64,000 bases of DNA from ECT2AJA-110-A sp035399845 (GTDB lineage Bacteria; Planctomycetota; Phycisphaerae; UBA1845; UTPLA1). A program made the position numbers and the translations under genes. The stretch lies in assembly GCA_035399845.1 (NCBI GenBank), contig DAOPJV010000020.1:1-64000 (forward strand), given 5' to 3'. The stretch's first letter is position 1. Each line of letters begins with the position of its first letter. Under the pieces are notes generated by a model. The model was given only the letters and a program-made list of their open reading frames with translations. It did no database searches and was not told the origin of the DNA. Below, in pieces: positions 26,764 to 36,378 of the stretch.

Positions 26764-27317
26764 CCTGTGCCACTGCTCTCAAGCAGTGCTGTTCACAACA
26801 CACGCCAACGCGACTTCCACATGCTTGCCTTTGGGGGCAAGCATGCCACCCTGCCTTTGAGGGCAGGCATGCCACCCACTTTCCGAGCCCGGTCAGTCAT
26901 GACCGGGTCGTGACGCCATCAACCGCCGCATGACTGCGGCGCCTCGGAACGCTTTCGCAACACACCGACACAACGTCGACAGGCCTGTGCCACTGCTCTC
27001 AAGCAGTGCTGTTCACAACACGCGCCAACGCGACTTCCACATGCTTGCCTTTGGGGGCAAGCATGCCACCCTGCCTTTGAGGGCAGGCATGCCACCCACT
27101 TTCCGAGCCCGGTCAGTCATGACCGGGTCGTGACGCCATCAACCGCCGCATGACTGCGGCGCCTCGGAACGCTTTCGCAACACACCGACACAACGTCGAC
27201 AGGCCTGTGCCACTGCTCTCAAGCAGTGCTGTTCATAACACGCGCCTACGCGACTTCCACATGCTTGCCTTTGAGGGCAAGCGTGCCACCCGGCCGAATC
27301 GGTCCGCGCAGCGGACC
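26764..27317. repeat. 220-bp tandem repeat built of hairpins
   Basis: Two complete units (26764-26983 and 26984-27203) and a partial third (27204 to about 27290). Units 1 and 2 differ at one base by my reading, so the duplication is recent. Each unit holds five successive perfect hairpins. Unit-1 positions are 26771-26788 (CACTGCT stem), 26820-26845 (CATGCTTGCC), 26850-26867 (CCTGCC), 26888-26907 (CCCGGTCA-GTCA-TGACCGGG) and 26924-26941 (CGCCGCA-TGAC-TGCGGCG). The third unit carries the first two, one with a mismatch, and is followed by another hairpin at 27301-27317 (GGTCCGC-GCA-GCGGACC). No gene lies in 26737-27360. Confidence 0.92.
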
Positions 27318-27360
27318 CTACAGACTTTTCAGCTTTCAGCGTTTCGGCTTTCAGCTTTCC

Positions 27361-28764
27361 CTATCCGCAAATCGCCGGCCGCTTCTCATGAAAGTCGGTC
27401 GCGCCCTGGAAGTGATGCGCAATCTGAAGCAGCCGCCCCTCGTCGAAATGTCGGCCCATGAGCTGCAGCCCGATCGGCAGACCGTCCGACGTGTGGCCGC
27501 ACGGAATGCTCAGCGCCGGAATGCCCGCCAGATTCGCCGCACAGTTATAGATATCCGTGAGGTACATCTCGAGCGGGTTGTCCGATTTCTCGCCGAAGCG
27601 GAACGCCGGCGTCGGCGTCGTGGGTGACAGGATTGCGTCACACTTTTCGAACGCCTGATCGAAGTCCCGCTTGATGAGCGTGCGGACGCGCAGGGCCTTG
27701 TTGTAATACTGATCGTAATAGCCGCTCGACAACGCGAACGTGCCCAGCATGATGCGGCGTTTCACTTCGGCGCCGAACCCCTCGGCCCGGCTCTTCGAGT
27801 ACACGTCGAAGTAATCCTTCGGGGATTCCGTGCGATGACCATAGCGCACGCCGTCGAACCGCGCCAGGTTACTCGACGCCTCCGCCGTACAGATGATGTA
27901 ATAACACGCGATCACATAGGGCGTGTGCGGCAGACGCACTTCCTGGATGTCGGCCCCGAGCGTTCGGAGCGTCTCGATCGCCGCCTCGACGGCCGCGCGC
28001 GTCTCGGGATGCACGCCTTCGCCAAGGTACTCCGCCGCAACGCCAATCTTCGGTTTGCCGAACGGCTCAGCCAGCATCCCGACATAGTCCGGCGTGGGTT
28101 CGTTCACGCAGGTCGAGTCGCGCCGATCATGGCCGGCGATCACGCCGAGCAGTTCCGCCAGCCCCCGCGCGTCCGTCGCCATCGGACCAATCTGATCCAG
28201 GCTGCTCGCAAACGCCACGAGCCCGTAGCGCGACACGCGACCGTAGGTCGGCTTCAGGCCGCAGATACCGCAGAAGCTCGCCGGCTGCCGAATCGAGCCG
28301 CCGGTATCACTGCCCAACGCGTGTGTGACCATGCGCGATGCCACGGCCGCGGCCGATCCGCCGGAGGAGCCCCCCGGCACGCAATCAGGATTCCACGGGT
28401 TGCGCGTTGGCCAGAGCCCGGAGTTCTCCGTGGTGCTGCCCATGGCGAACTCATCAAGATTCGTTTTGCCGACGATAATCGCGCCAGCGGAATTCAGTCG
28501 TTCGACAACGTCGGCGGCATAGGGCGACGCAAAGTTCCGCAGAATCCCCGAGGCGCACGTCGTCACACCCTCGAGCGTGCAGATATTGTCCTTGATGGCG
28601 ACGGGGACACCCCACAATGGCGAGCCATTCGTCCCAACACCCTCCAGCGAAGTCGCCCGCGCTCTGGCGGCGGCGTCCCAGACTGAAGCCATCGCCCGCA
28701 GTTGCGGATCGATGCGGCCGATTCGATCCAACGCGGCGTCCGTCCTGTCGATCAACTGACTCAT
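27361..28764 (-). CDS. gatA: Asp/Glu-tRNA amidotransferase subunit A
   Basis: 467 aa. The amidase subunit of the GatCAB complex liberates ammonia from glutamine to convert Glu-tRNA(Gln) (and/or Asp-tRNA(Asn)) to the cognate aminoacyl-tRNA. The amidase-signature triad is intact: Lys in VPVAIKDNICTLEG, the cis-Ser in GGSSGGSAAAVASRM, and the nucleophile Ser in SDTGGSIRQPASFCG. The SRYGLVAFASSLDQIGP block is typical of GatA rather than of generic amidases. No gatC or gatB is adjacent. A fragment of a second gatA lies 3.1 kb downstream in the same orientation. Confidence 0.95.
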   Translation of the reverse strand: MSQLIDRTDAALDRIGRIDPQLRAMASVWDAAARARATSLEGVGTNGSPLWGVPVAIKDNICTLEGVTTCASGILRNFASPYAADVVERLNSAGAIIVGKTNLDEFAMGSTTENSGLWPTRNPWNPDCVPGGSSGGSAAAVASRMVTHALGSDTGGSIRQPASFCGICGLKPTYGRVSRYGLVAFASSLDQIGPMATDARGLAELLGVIAGHDRRDSTCVNEPTPDYVGMLAEPFGKPKIGVAAEYLGEGVHPETRAAVEAAIETLRTLGADIQEVRLPHTPYVIACYYIICTAEASSNLARFDGVRYGHRTESPKDYFDVYSKSRAEGFGAEVKRRIMLGTFALSSGYYDQYYNKALRVRTLIKRDFDQAFEKCDAILSPTTPTPAFRFGEKSDNPLEMYLTDIYNCAANLAGIPALSIPCGHTSDGLPIGLQLMGRHFDEGRLLQIAHHFQGATDFHEKRPAICG

Positions 28765-29111
28765 GGCGACGTAGCTTAACGGGATCCAACACGTAAGTCG
28801 CCGGTCCCGCGATGCGGGAATCCGGTCGGCGCAGCGCCGACCTCAGCCCGCAGCGCCGGAGAAGGCGTGACGTGACGCCCGGATCCTGTGGAAAAATGTA
28901 ACAAACGCCTGACCGATTGCGTTGCGTGGGCCCCGGCGCCTACAATCCACCACAAACACACGGCGTCGTCGCCGGTCGTGTTGGGCCCCATTGCTGATCC
29001 AATCCACTGACCCAGGCACAACGGGGGCGCGACGTATTGAAATCTCGACGGTCATAGTCGCCGTCGGCGGGCCGACGTTGGGCCATTGCGGATGTGACGA
29101 GGCTGAACGAC
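28765..29111. other. intergenic region with hairpins and a promoter
   Basis: No gene. Hairpins TCCCGC-GAT-GCGGGA (28805-28819) and GGTCGGCG-CAG-CGCCGACC (28824-28842) lie just upstream of gatA. The segment GCCGACGTTGGGC (29072-29084) is the reverse complement of the core of the TGCCGACG/CCCAA hairpin at 23219. Confidence 0.6.
28917..28946 (+). promoter_or_regulatory. candidate promoter for the response regulator
   Basis: TTGCGT (28917-28922), 18-bp spacer, TACAAT (28941-28946); leader of about 160 bases before ATG 29112. The -10 is identical to that of the surE promoter. Confidence 0.45.
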
Positions 29112-29516
29112 ATGATGACCTGGATCCCGGACACATCGCTGAAGATTCTCCTGATCGACGATGACGACGTCGATGGCGAACTGCTCCGCATCTACCTTCA
29201 GAAGATCTCCCATCTGATCGAATTCAGGCACTGCACGCGGGAACAGGAGGCGCTGGACGTCGTGACCGACAACGCCTTTGACCTGATCTTCGTCGACAAT
29301 CGCCTCAGCCTGTGGACGGGCTCGGAAATGCTGGCGGCCCTGCGGGATCAGGGCTACAACGGACCGGCGGTGCTCTACACGGGCCACATGGAGGAAGTCA
29401 GCGCGAACCGCCTTCGCAGCCTGAAATGCCTGGATTTCCTCGAAAAAGGGGACGTAAACGTCAACACGCTGCGATCGACGATCGAGTCAGCCATGGGCCG
29501 CGCCGACACGAACTGA
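29112..29516 (+). CDS. single-domain response regulator (CheY-like receiver)
   Basis: 134 aa. An isolated receiver domain with the acidic pair in ILLIDDDDVDG, phospho-acceptor Asp in LIFVDNRLS, the Thr in LYTGHM and the switch Lys in FLEKGD. There is no output domain, so it acts by protein-protein contact or as a phosphorelay intermediate. ATG 29112 is preferred (ACGAGG nine bases upstream); a GTG at 29094 is the alternative. No kinase is adjacent. The nearest (36379-38220) looks phosphotransfer-defective. Confidence 0.9.
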   Translation: MMTWIPDTSLKILLIDDDDVDGELLRIYLQKISHLIEFRHCTREQEALDVVTDNAFDLIFVDNRLSLWTGSEMLAALRDQGYNGPAVLYTGHMEEVSANRLRSLKCLDFLEKGDVNVNTLRSTIESAMGRADTN

Positions 29517-29535
29517 GCCGGAAGGCGACACATCA

Positions 29536-31146
<1,611 letters not shown>

Positions 31147-31313
31147 GCCGCGAAGGATAGCGGATTCGGCTCGGGCCTCCAAAACCCGGGCGTCGGCGCG
31201 AGACAATTGCCCGGCTTCCCCGGCGGAAGTACGATCCTGAGGATCCTGCGCCGGGCGCCGATTGGCCGGAACCCGCGCGCAATGTCCCCATTTTCGAATA
31301 GAGGAGGGCCGCC

Positions 31314-33521
31314 ATGCTGACTCGATTGTTCCTCGCGTTCGCGCTGATCCCGTCTGTCGTCGCATTCGCCGACGCGCCGAAGGATCTCGCGAGTCTCTTT
31401 CCGAAAGACACGCTGGTCTACGGCTACAGCGCCGGCGCCGACGCTTCGGAGGTCATGGCCAAAGACACGTCCTTTGGGCGCCTCATGGCCGAGCCGGAAG
31501 TCCGGCGATTCACAACCACAGTCTTCAGGGCGATCGACGAACTGATTCGGAAGGAATCCCGCGGGGAAGGCGTCCCATCGGAGATGATCGACGGCGCGAT
31601 ACGTGTTCTCGACGCCCTCTGGAGCCGTCCCGCGGCCCTCGGCGTGATCGACTTTGAAGTCGGACCGGCGGGCCCCCGAATCGACGCAGCACTAGTCTGC
31701 CACGTCGGCAAAGACGCCGAAAAACTCGCCGACGATATCAACACGCTGATTCGAATGATGGGCGCCCCGGCGCAGCCGATCGAGTTCGCGGGCAAAACGC
31801 TGACGATCCCCGATCCGAATGAAGAGATGGTCCGGCCAATGTTCGGCGCCGTCGGCGAGTACTTCGTCATCGTGCACGGCGAGCGCAGCGCGGAAGTCAT
31901 CCAGCGCATCGAGACCGGCGGCCCCAGCCTGACGGAAAACGACTCGCTCATGGCCTGCCGCAGGCGCATCGCCGGCGATGAAAAGACGCGATCGATGGCG
32001 ATGTTCATCAACATGGATCGCCTCAGCGCGAAGCTCAAGGCGCTGGCCCTCGACATGGCGGGCCCCGAACAGGCCAACGTTGAAAAAGTCTGCGCCGTCC
32101 TCCAGTCGCTCGGCCTGGAGAACCTGAGCGGAATCGCGTGGGAGTCGCACTATCGCAAAGATGGCTGCTATGACGCCCTCTACTTCCACACCCCCGGCGG
32201 CGGTCGCGGTCTCCTCAGCCCAGGCGCCAGGGCGATCACGGAAGACGATCTGAAGCTGATTCCGAAGAACGCTCGCTGGGCAAGCGCCGCCAACGTCAAC
32301 CTGGCCGACGCGCTCCGCGCCCTGCTGACTCACGCGAAGTCGATCGATCCGCAGGTCGCCCAGCAGGTCGACGGTGTCGAGTCCGTCGTGACGGGTGTTG
32401 TTGGCGTTCCCCCCGTCGAATTCCTGGAACTCTTCGGCGACACCTTCGTGATTTACGATACGCCGAACTCCGGCGGTATCTGGTTTACGGGCGCCGTCGC
32501 CATCATCGAGAGCTCCGACGCGGACAAGGCCGAAAAGCACGTCCTCCAGACCATCCGCAGCATCGCCTCGATGATCGCCGGGGAAGTCGCGCTGGACGTC
32601 AGATCGCAGGAACACGGCAGGTACACGATCCAGTTCGTCAATGTCGCGGGCCAGCCGATGCCCTTCGCCCCGGCGTGGGCCAGGCGCGACGGACGAATCA
32701 TCATGGCGCTCTACCCGCAGATGGTCGCGTCCACACTCGATCGACTCGATGAAGGCGACCTGCGCAACACGTCAATCCTCGCCAACGAGGACTTTGACAA
32801 GGCGCGTGGCGTCCTCGGCGATCTGGGAACCTCGTTCACCTACACGAACACGCGGGAAGGCGTGCAGGCCCTCTACCCGCTGGCGCTGATGGTCGGCCAG
32901 ATGGGCGCCGCGATGGCGCAGGGCGAAGGCGTGAACATCGACATCTCCGCCATGCCCTCCCTGCGAACGCTCGAAAAGCACATCCACGGCCAGACGCAGT
33001 TCACGCAGTGCGACAGCGACGGAACGCTGATCTCGGGGTACGGTTCGATTCCCTTCGGCGTCAACTCGATGGCGCCGGCGAGCCTGACGCTGGCGCCGAT
33101 GGCGACGGCCTTCCTCGTGCCGGCCATGTCGGAGTCGCGCGGCGCCGCCAAACGGACCGTCTGCGCGGCGAACCTCCGCGGTATCGGCCAGGGCCTTTAC
33201 ATCTACGCGCAGGACGATGGCAAGTTCCCGACGGACTTCCAGACGCTCATCGATTCGAACATTCTCACGCCGGGCGTGTTCTACTGCCCGAGCACGACCT
33301 TCGGCCCCGGCGACCCGCTCGATTCGTGCTATGTCCTCGTTCCGGGCCAGACGACCTACAGCCATCCGGCCAACGTCCTCGCCTATGAACGCCCCGGGAA
33401 CCAAGACGGCGAAGGCGTCAATGTCCTCTTCCAGGATGGACACGTGCAGCTCCTGAGTATCGAAGAATTCGAGCAGCGGCTGGCGGAAACCAAGGCGCGG
33501 CTCGAAAAGAAGGGCCTCTGA
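31314..33521 (+). CDS. secreted protein ending in an H-X9-DG minor-pilin-like domain
   Basis: 735 aa. Signal peptide (first 20 residues, cleavage near AFA-DAP) and AGGAGGG five bases upstream of the ATG. The large central region (about 25-600) is alpha/beta with no family I recognise; it contains repeated hydrophobic/acidic patterns such as 'IRMMGAPAQPIEF' and 'VVGVPPVEFLELFGDTF'. The last about 120 residues (KRTVCAANLRGIGQGLYIYAQDDGKFP ... FQDGHVQLLS) are the DUF1559/H-X9-DG C-terminal module usually found behind a type IV pilin-like leader in planctomycetes. Here the pilin leader is replaced by a Sec signal and a large domain. Confidence 0.75.
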   Translation: MLTRLFLAFALIPSVVAFADAPKDLASLFPKDTLVYGYSAGADASEVMAKDTSFGRLMAEPEVRRFTTTVFRAIDELIRKESRGEGVPSEMIDGAIRVLDALWSRPAALGVIDFEVGPAGPRIDAALVCHVGKDAEKLADDINTLIRMMGAPAQPIEFAGKTLTIPDPNEEMVRPMFGAVGEYFVIVHGERSAEVIQRIETGGPSLTENDSLMACRRRIAGDEKTRSMAMFINMDRLSAKLKALALDMAGPEQANVEKVCAVLQSLGLENLSGIAWESHYRKDGCYDALYFHTPGGGRGLLSPGARAITEDDLKLIPKNARWASAANVNLADALRALLTHAKSIDPQVAQQVDGVESVVTGVVGVPPVEFLELFGDTFVIYDTPNSGGIWFTGAVAIIESSDADKAEKHVLQTIRSIASMIAGEVALDVRSQEHGRYTIQFVNVAGQPMPFAPAWARRDGRIIMALYPQMVASTLDRLDEGDLRNTSILANEDFDKARGVLGDLGTSFTYTNTREGVQALYPLALMVGQMGAAMAQGEGVNIDISAMPSLRTLEKHIHGQTQFTQCDSDGTLISGYGSIPFGVNSMAPASLTLAPMATAFLVPAMSESRGAAKRTVCAANLRGIGQGLYIYAQDDGKFPTDFQTLIDSNILTPGVFYCPSTTFGPGDPLDSCYVLVPGQTTYSHPANVLAYERPGNQDGEGVNVLFQDGHVQLLSIEEFEQRLAETKARLEKKGL

Positions 33522-33539
33522 TCCGAATGACTGCCGCGA

Positions 33540-33589
33540 TCGCGACGACGGGCAATTTCCGCATATCCGCGAACTTGCCCGCGTCGCGA
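33540..33589. other. long inverted repeat before tRNA-Ser
   Basis: Arms TCGCGACG(A)CGGGCAA (33540-33555) and TTGCCCGCGTCGCGA (33575-33589), 15 bp with one bulged base, 19-base loop. There is no T-run. The right arm contains the -35 hexamer of the tRNA promoter. It may be a terminator for the upstream gene or a regulatory site. Confidence 0.55.
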
Positions 33590-33601
33590 CGCCGTTATAA
33601 T
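33575..33601 (+). promoter_or_regulatory. tRNA-Ser promoter
   Basis: TATAAT (33596-33601) with TTGCCC (33575-33580) 15 bp upstream (or ACTTGC at 17 bp). The tRNA 5' end is 36 bases downstream of the -10. Confidence 0.5.
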
Positions 33602-33636
33602 ACCTCGTCCACCGGCGGCGACGTCGCCGGCGGCCT

Positions 33637-33721
33637 GGAGAGATGGCCGAGTGGTTTAAGGCGGCGGTCTTGAAAACCGCTGTATCGAAAGATACCGGGG
33701 GTTCGAATCCCTCTCTCTCCG
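33637..33721 (+). tRNA. tRNA-Ser(UGA)
   Basis: 85 nt. The acceptor stem GGAGAGA (33637-33643) pairs with TCTCTCC (33714-33720), with discriminator G at 33721. The anticodon stem is GCGGT/ACCGC and the loop CTTGAAA places anticodon TGA at 33671-33673. A long variable arm (TGTATCGAAAGATAC) marks it as class II. The T loop is GGTTCGAATCC. CCA is not encoded. A reading frame passes through the tRNA into the next gene but is not translated. Confidence 0.97.
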
Positions 33722-33864
33722 TTCTTCAGGCGGGCGATTCGCCGACCGGCGCCAGCCAGGATTCCTCCAGTCAGTGCGCAGCTCCCGATCTCCGGATACG
33801 TCAGCGGCGTTCCGCGGATCGTGTCCGCCGGACAGCGCGCGAGCCTCAACACATGCGGGGCCCC

Positions 33865-35310
33865 ATGAAACGAATTTCCATTTCGATTCTCATTCTGCTT
33901 TGCCTGCTCACCTTCAGTCGCCAGGAAGTCGCCGGCGACGGACCGACGAGCGCGCCGTCCCCTGACTCGAAGCGCCTGGAGACCGATCCGAAACTCGCCG
34001 CCGAGGTCCGGGCCGAAATGCGGCGCTGCTGGCGCGACTACAAGACCTACGCCTGGGGCTACGACGTCCTGCTCCCGATCTCCAGACGCGGCCACAACTG
34101 GTACGACCACTCCCTGGGCATCTCCCCTTTCGACGCCTACAGCTCACTTGTCGTCATGGGATTCGACGAGGAAGCCAAAGAGATCGAGCAATACGCGTTG
34201 GCCATGGACTGGGACAAGGATGTCTATGTCCAGGTGTTTGAGGTCAACATCCGCATCCTCGGCGGTCTGCTCTCGATGTACCACTACAGCGGCAATCCCG
34301 CGATTCTCGCCAAGGCCCGCGACTTCGCCGATCGCCTGCTCCCGGCCTTCAAAACGCCGACCGGCATCCCCACGCACTCCGTCAATCTGCGCACCGGCAA
34401 GACAGCCGGGAATCGAGGACAGGGAACGGGTGAAGTCGTCAACGTCGCACAGGCCGCCACGTACTTGTTTGAGTTTGGAATCCTGAGCTACTACACGTCC
34501 GACGCGAAATACTACCATGCGGCGAAGACCGCCACGCTCGCCATCTACAATCGACGCTCAAAGATCGGTCTCATCGGGGATCGCATCAATGTTCAGACGG
34601 GCGAGTGGGCGGGCCGATGGAGCCATCTCCAGGCCGGCGTCGACGCTTATTACGAGTATCTCTACAAGAGCTGGATGCTCTTTCCGGATCCCGAAATCAA
34701 GGCGGCCTGGGACCAGAGCATCGCGAAGATCGACCAGTACCTTGCGGACACCCGCGGCGACAAGGTCTACTACGCAATTGTCGACATGGATTCGGGCGAG
34801 GTGCAGAAGCGCTCCGTCACACTCTACGACGCCTTCTTCCCGGCGGTCCAGGCGATCTCGGGACACGTCGAGGCGGCGGAGAAAAACCAGCGGACCTGGC
34901 ACTGGCTCTGGAAGAAGTACGGCATGCTTCCAACGCAATACCGCTACGATACCGGAGAGCTGGAGTGGGGCCATTACGACCTGAACCCGGAGATCATCGA
35001 GTCCGCCTACTACCTGCATCAGATCACGGGCAAGCCGGAGTACCTGGAGATGATCCGCGCCTACTGGGCCGATCTGAAGAAATACTGCAGGGATGACGTC
35101 GGATTCCATTCCATCGACGATGTCCGCACGAAGAAGCCCAAGGACTACATGCCGACGTTCTTCTTTGCCGAGACGCTGAAGTACCTCTACATCACGTTCT
35201 CCGGGAAGGACACGTTCGACTTTCAGGCCCACGTCTTCAACACAGAGGCGCACACGTTTCGAAAGGATCAGTTCGATCCGAAAGAGGCAAAGAAGCGGCT
35301 CGGATACTGA
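33865..35310 (+). CDS. secreted GH47 alpha-mannosidase-like enzyme
   Basis: 481 aa. Start ATG 33865 begins a signal peptide (MKRISISILILLCLLTFSRQ). The rest is an (alpha/alpha)7-barrel matching family GH47, whose members are inverting, Ca2+-dependent alpha-1,2-mannosidases. Conserved stretches: 'WRDYKTYAWGYDVLLPISRRG', 'VFEVNIRILGGLLSMYHYSGN', 'YDLNPEIIESAYYLHQITG' (catalytic Glu region), 'MPTFFFAETLKYLYITFS', and the near-terminal Thr-containing VFNTEAHTF, which supplies the calcium-binding Thr. GH47 is chiefly eukaryotic (ER/Golgi glycan trimming), and bacterial members are comparatively few. It lies just downstream of tRNA-Ser, in line with the ferredoxin-like gene. Confidence 0.9.
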   Translation: MKRISISILILLCLLTFSRQEVAGDGPTSAPSPDSKRLETDPKLAAEVRAEMRRCWRDYKTYAWGYDVLLPISRRGHNWYDHSLGISPFDAYSSLVVMGFDEEAKEIEQYALAMDWDKDVYVQVFEVNIRILGGLLSMYHYSGNPAILAKARDFADRLLPAFKTPTGIPTHSVNLRTGKTAGNRGQGTGEVVNVAQAATYLFEFGILSYYTSDAKYYHAAKTATLAIYNRRSKIGLIGDRINVQTGEWAGRWSHLQAGVDAYYEYLYKSWMLFPDPEIKAAWDQSIAKIDQYLADTRGDKVYYAIVDMDSGEVQKRSVTLYDAFFPAVQAISGHVEAAEKNQRTWHWLWKKYGMLPTQYRYDTGELEWGHYDLNPEIIESAYYLHQITGKPEYLEMIRAYWADLKKYCRDDVGFHSIDDVRTKKPKDYMPTFFFAETLKYLYITFSGKDTFDFQAHVFNTEAHTFRKDQFDPKEAKKRLGY

Positions 35311-35396
35311 GCGACCTCCTCGACGCGAAACGGCGTCGATGACGACGCCCACGTTTCAACGACAACGCGCCGAAGCGCCGCACATTGGGAGGCCCC

Positions 35397-35705
35397 ATGG
35401 ATCAATTGTCCCACGACCGCGCCCCGCAGAACGCCGAAGGCGACTTCTACACGATTCAATGCTGCCTCGCGTGTTGCGCTCCGCATCACGAAGCGCCGGA
35501 TCTGATGAACGACGACACCGACGTGTCTGACCAATGCTACTTCCGCCGCCAGCCGCGCAACGACATGGAACTCGAACAGGCGATCAACGCCGTCTGCGTC
35601 TCCTGCATCGAATCACTTCGCTACGCGGGGCGCGACCCGCGAGTCATCGCCCGGCTCAAAGCGGCGGACTGCGGACACTTGTGCGACTTTCCCGATTCGC
35701 AGTGA
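35397..35705 (+). CDS. ferredoxin-like Cys-rich small protein
   Basis: 102 aa with eight Cys: 'FYTIQCCLACCAPHHEAPDLM', then 'AINAVCVSCIESLRYAGRDPRVI' and 'CGHLCD'. The layout resembles a family of single-cluster ferredoxin-like proteins (CxxC near the N-terminus followed by APDL, later 'LRYAGxDPxIxxRL', terminal xCD), so it probably binds an Fe-S cluster. ATG 35397 follows GGGAGG at four-base spacing. An ATG at 35385 is less well placed. Electron-transfer partner unknown. Confidence 0.6.
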   Translation: MDQLSHDRAPQNAEGDFYTIQCCLACCAPHHEAPDLMNDDTDVSDQCYFRRQPRNDMELEQAINAVCVSCIESLRYAGRDPRVIARLKAADCGHLCDFPDSQ

Positions 35706-36027
35706 TCGCGCCAGGCGCAGAACGCGCCCATTCAACCGCCAACCCTGACGTCACGCGTCACGGCGCATCCCCCGTTGCGGCGACGGCCGCGTCGTGCGTT
35801 CGATCCACGCGACCGGCTCAACCATTCCCGCAGACGAGGCGCGTCCGGCGTTTATTTTTCTCGCGCAATACAAGCAGGGAAAACGCCGCGATTCGCAGGA
35901 AGACGGCCCCACAACTGTCGGCGCTCCATGCGGAAAAGCGTGCAACCCAGCAATAATCCAATTGTCTATATAGACCATTGGAAAATCGCCGCTTGCATCC
36001 ATACAGTGAATATTGGAGAGTGCCTAA
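35706..36027. other. intergenic region, AT-rich at its right end
   Basis: No gene is recognised in the first 240 bases. The last 80 bases are AT-rich and carry the palindrome at 35958-35981 and a good ribosome-binding site (GGAGAG, 36015-36020) for the small ORF at 36028. Confidence 0.5.
35958..35981. promoter_or_regulatory. 24-bp operator-like palindrome
   Basis: CCAATTGTCTAT/ATAGACCATTGG: 12-bp arms with a single mismatch, centred on TATATA. It lies 46 bp upstream of ATG 36028 and would overlap a -10-like element, as expected for a dimeric repressor site. Confidence 0.55.
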
Positions 36028-36270
36028 ATGCAAGACAAATCCATTCGCGGCGGAGCCGTGGAATCGTCGTCACATCCTGAGAAGGGCTTTCGTCGCGACG
36101 TGTTCGCCAGCCCGAAATCACCTGGCCGCGATCAACGGCGGAAAATCAATGAAAACACGGCGTCGAACAGCGCGACGACGCCGACACGGGACTGGACATT
36201 GAGCAAATTGGTTTCTGACCGCGTACGCTTGAGGAATGCGACATACGTCACAGCGCCCTTCGGGCCGTAA
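36028..36270 (+). CDS. putative small hydrophilic protein
   Basis: 80 codons, rich in Arg, Ser, Thr and Asn, no domain or membrane segment. Support comes from context: GGAGAG seven bases before the ATG, an AT-rich upstream region and an operator-like palindrome. Composition alone would not justify the call, so it remains tentative. Confidence 0.35.
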   Translation: MQDKSIRGGAVESSSHPEKGFRRDVFASPKSPGRDQRRKINENTASNSATTPTRDWTLSKLVSDRVRLRNATYVTAPFGP

Positions 36271-36378
36271 CAGCGACTGTTTCCGTTCCCTGAGCAGCGC
36301 GACGCCATTACCCTGAGTCAATGATGAGAATGCCGTAAACACACACGACAAAAAAACAACTCGCGATTGATCGCACGA

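Noticed and set aside
26764..27290. CRISPR array
   Set aside because: Repeat units are 220 bp, tandem and nearly identical with no variable spacers, and no cas genes are present.
33643..33864. N-terminal extension of the GH47 protein through tRNA-Ser
   Set aside because: The peptide (MAEWFKAAVLKTAV...) is translated tRNA-Ser. The signal peptide beginning at 33865 gives the correct start.
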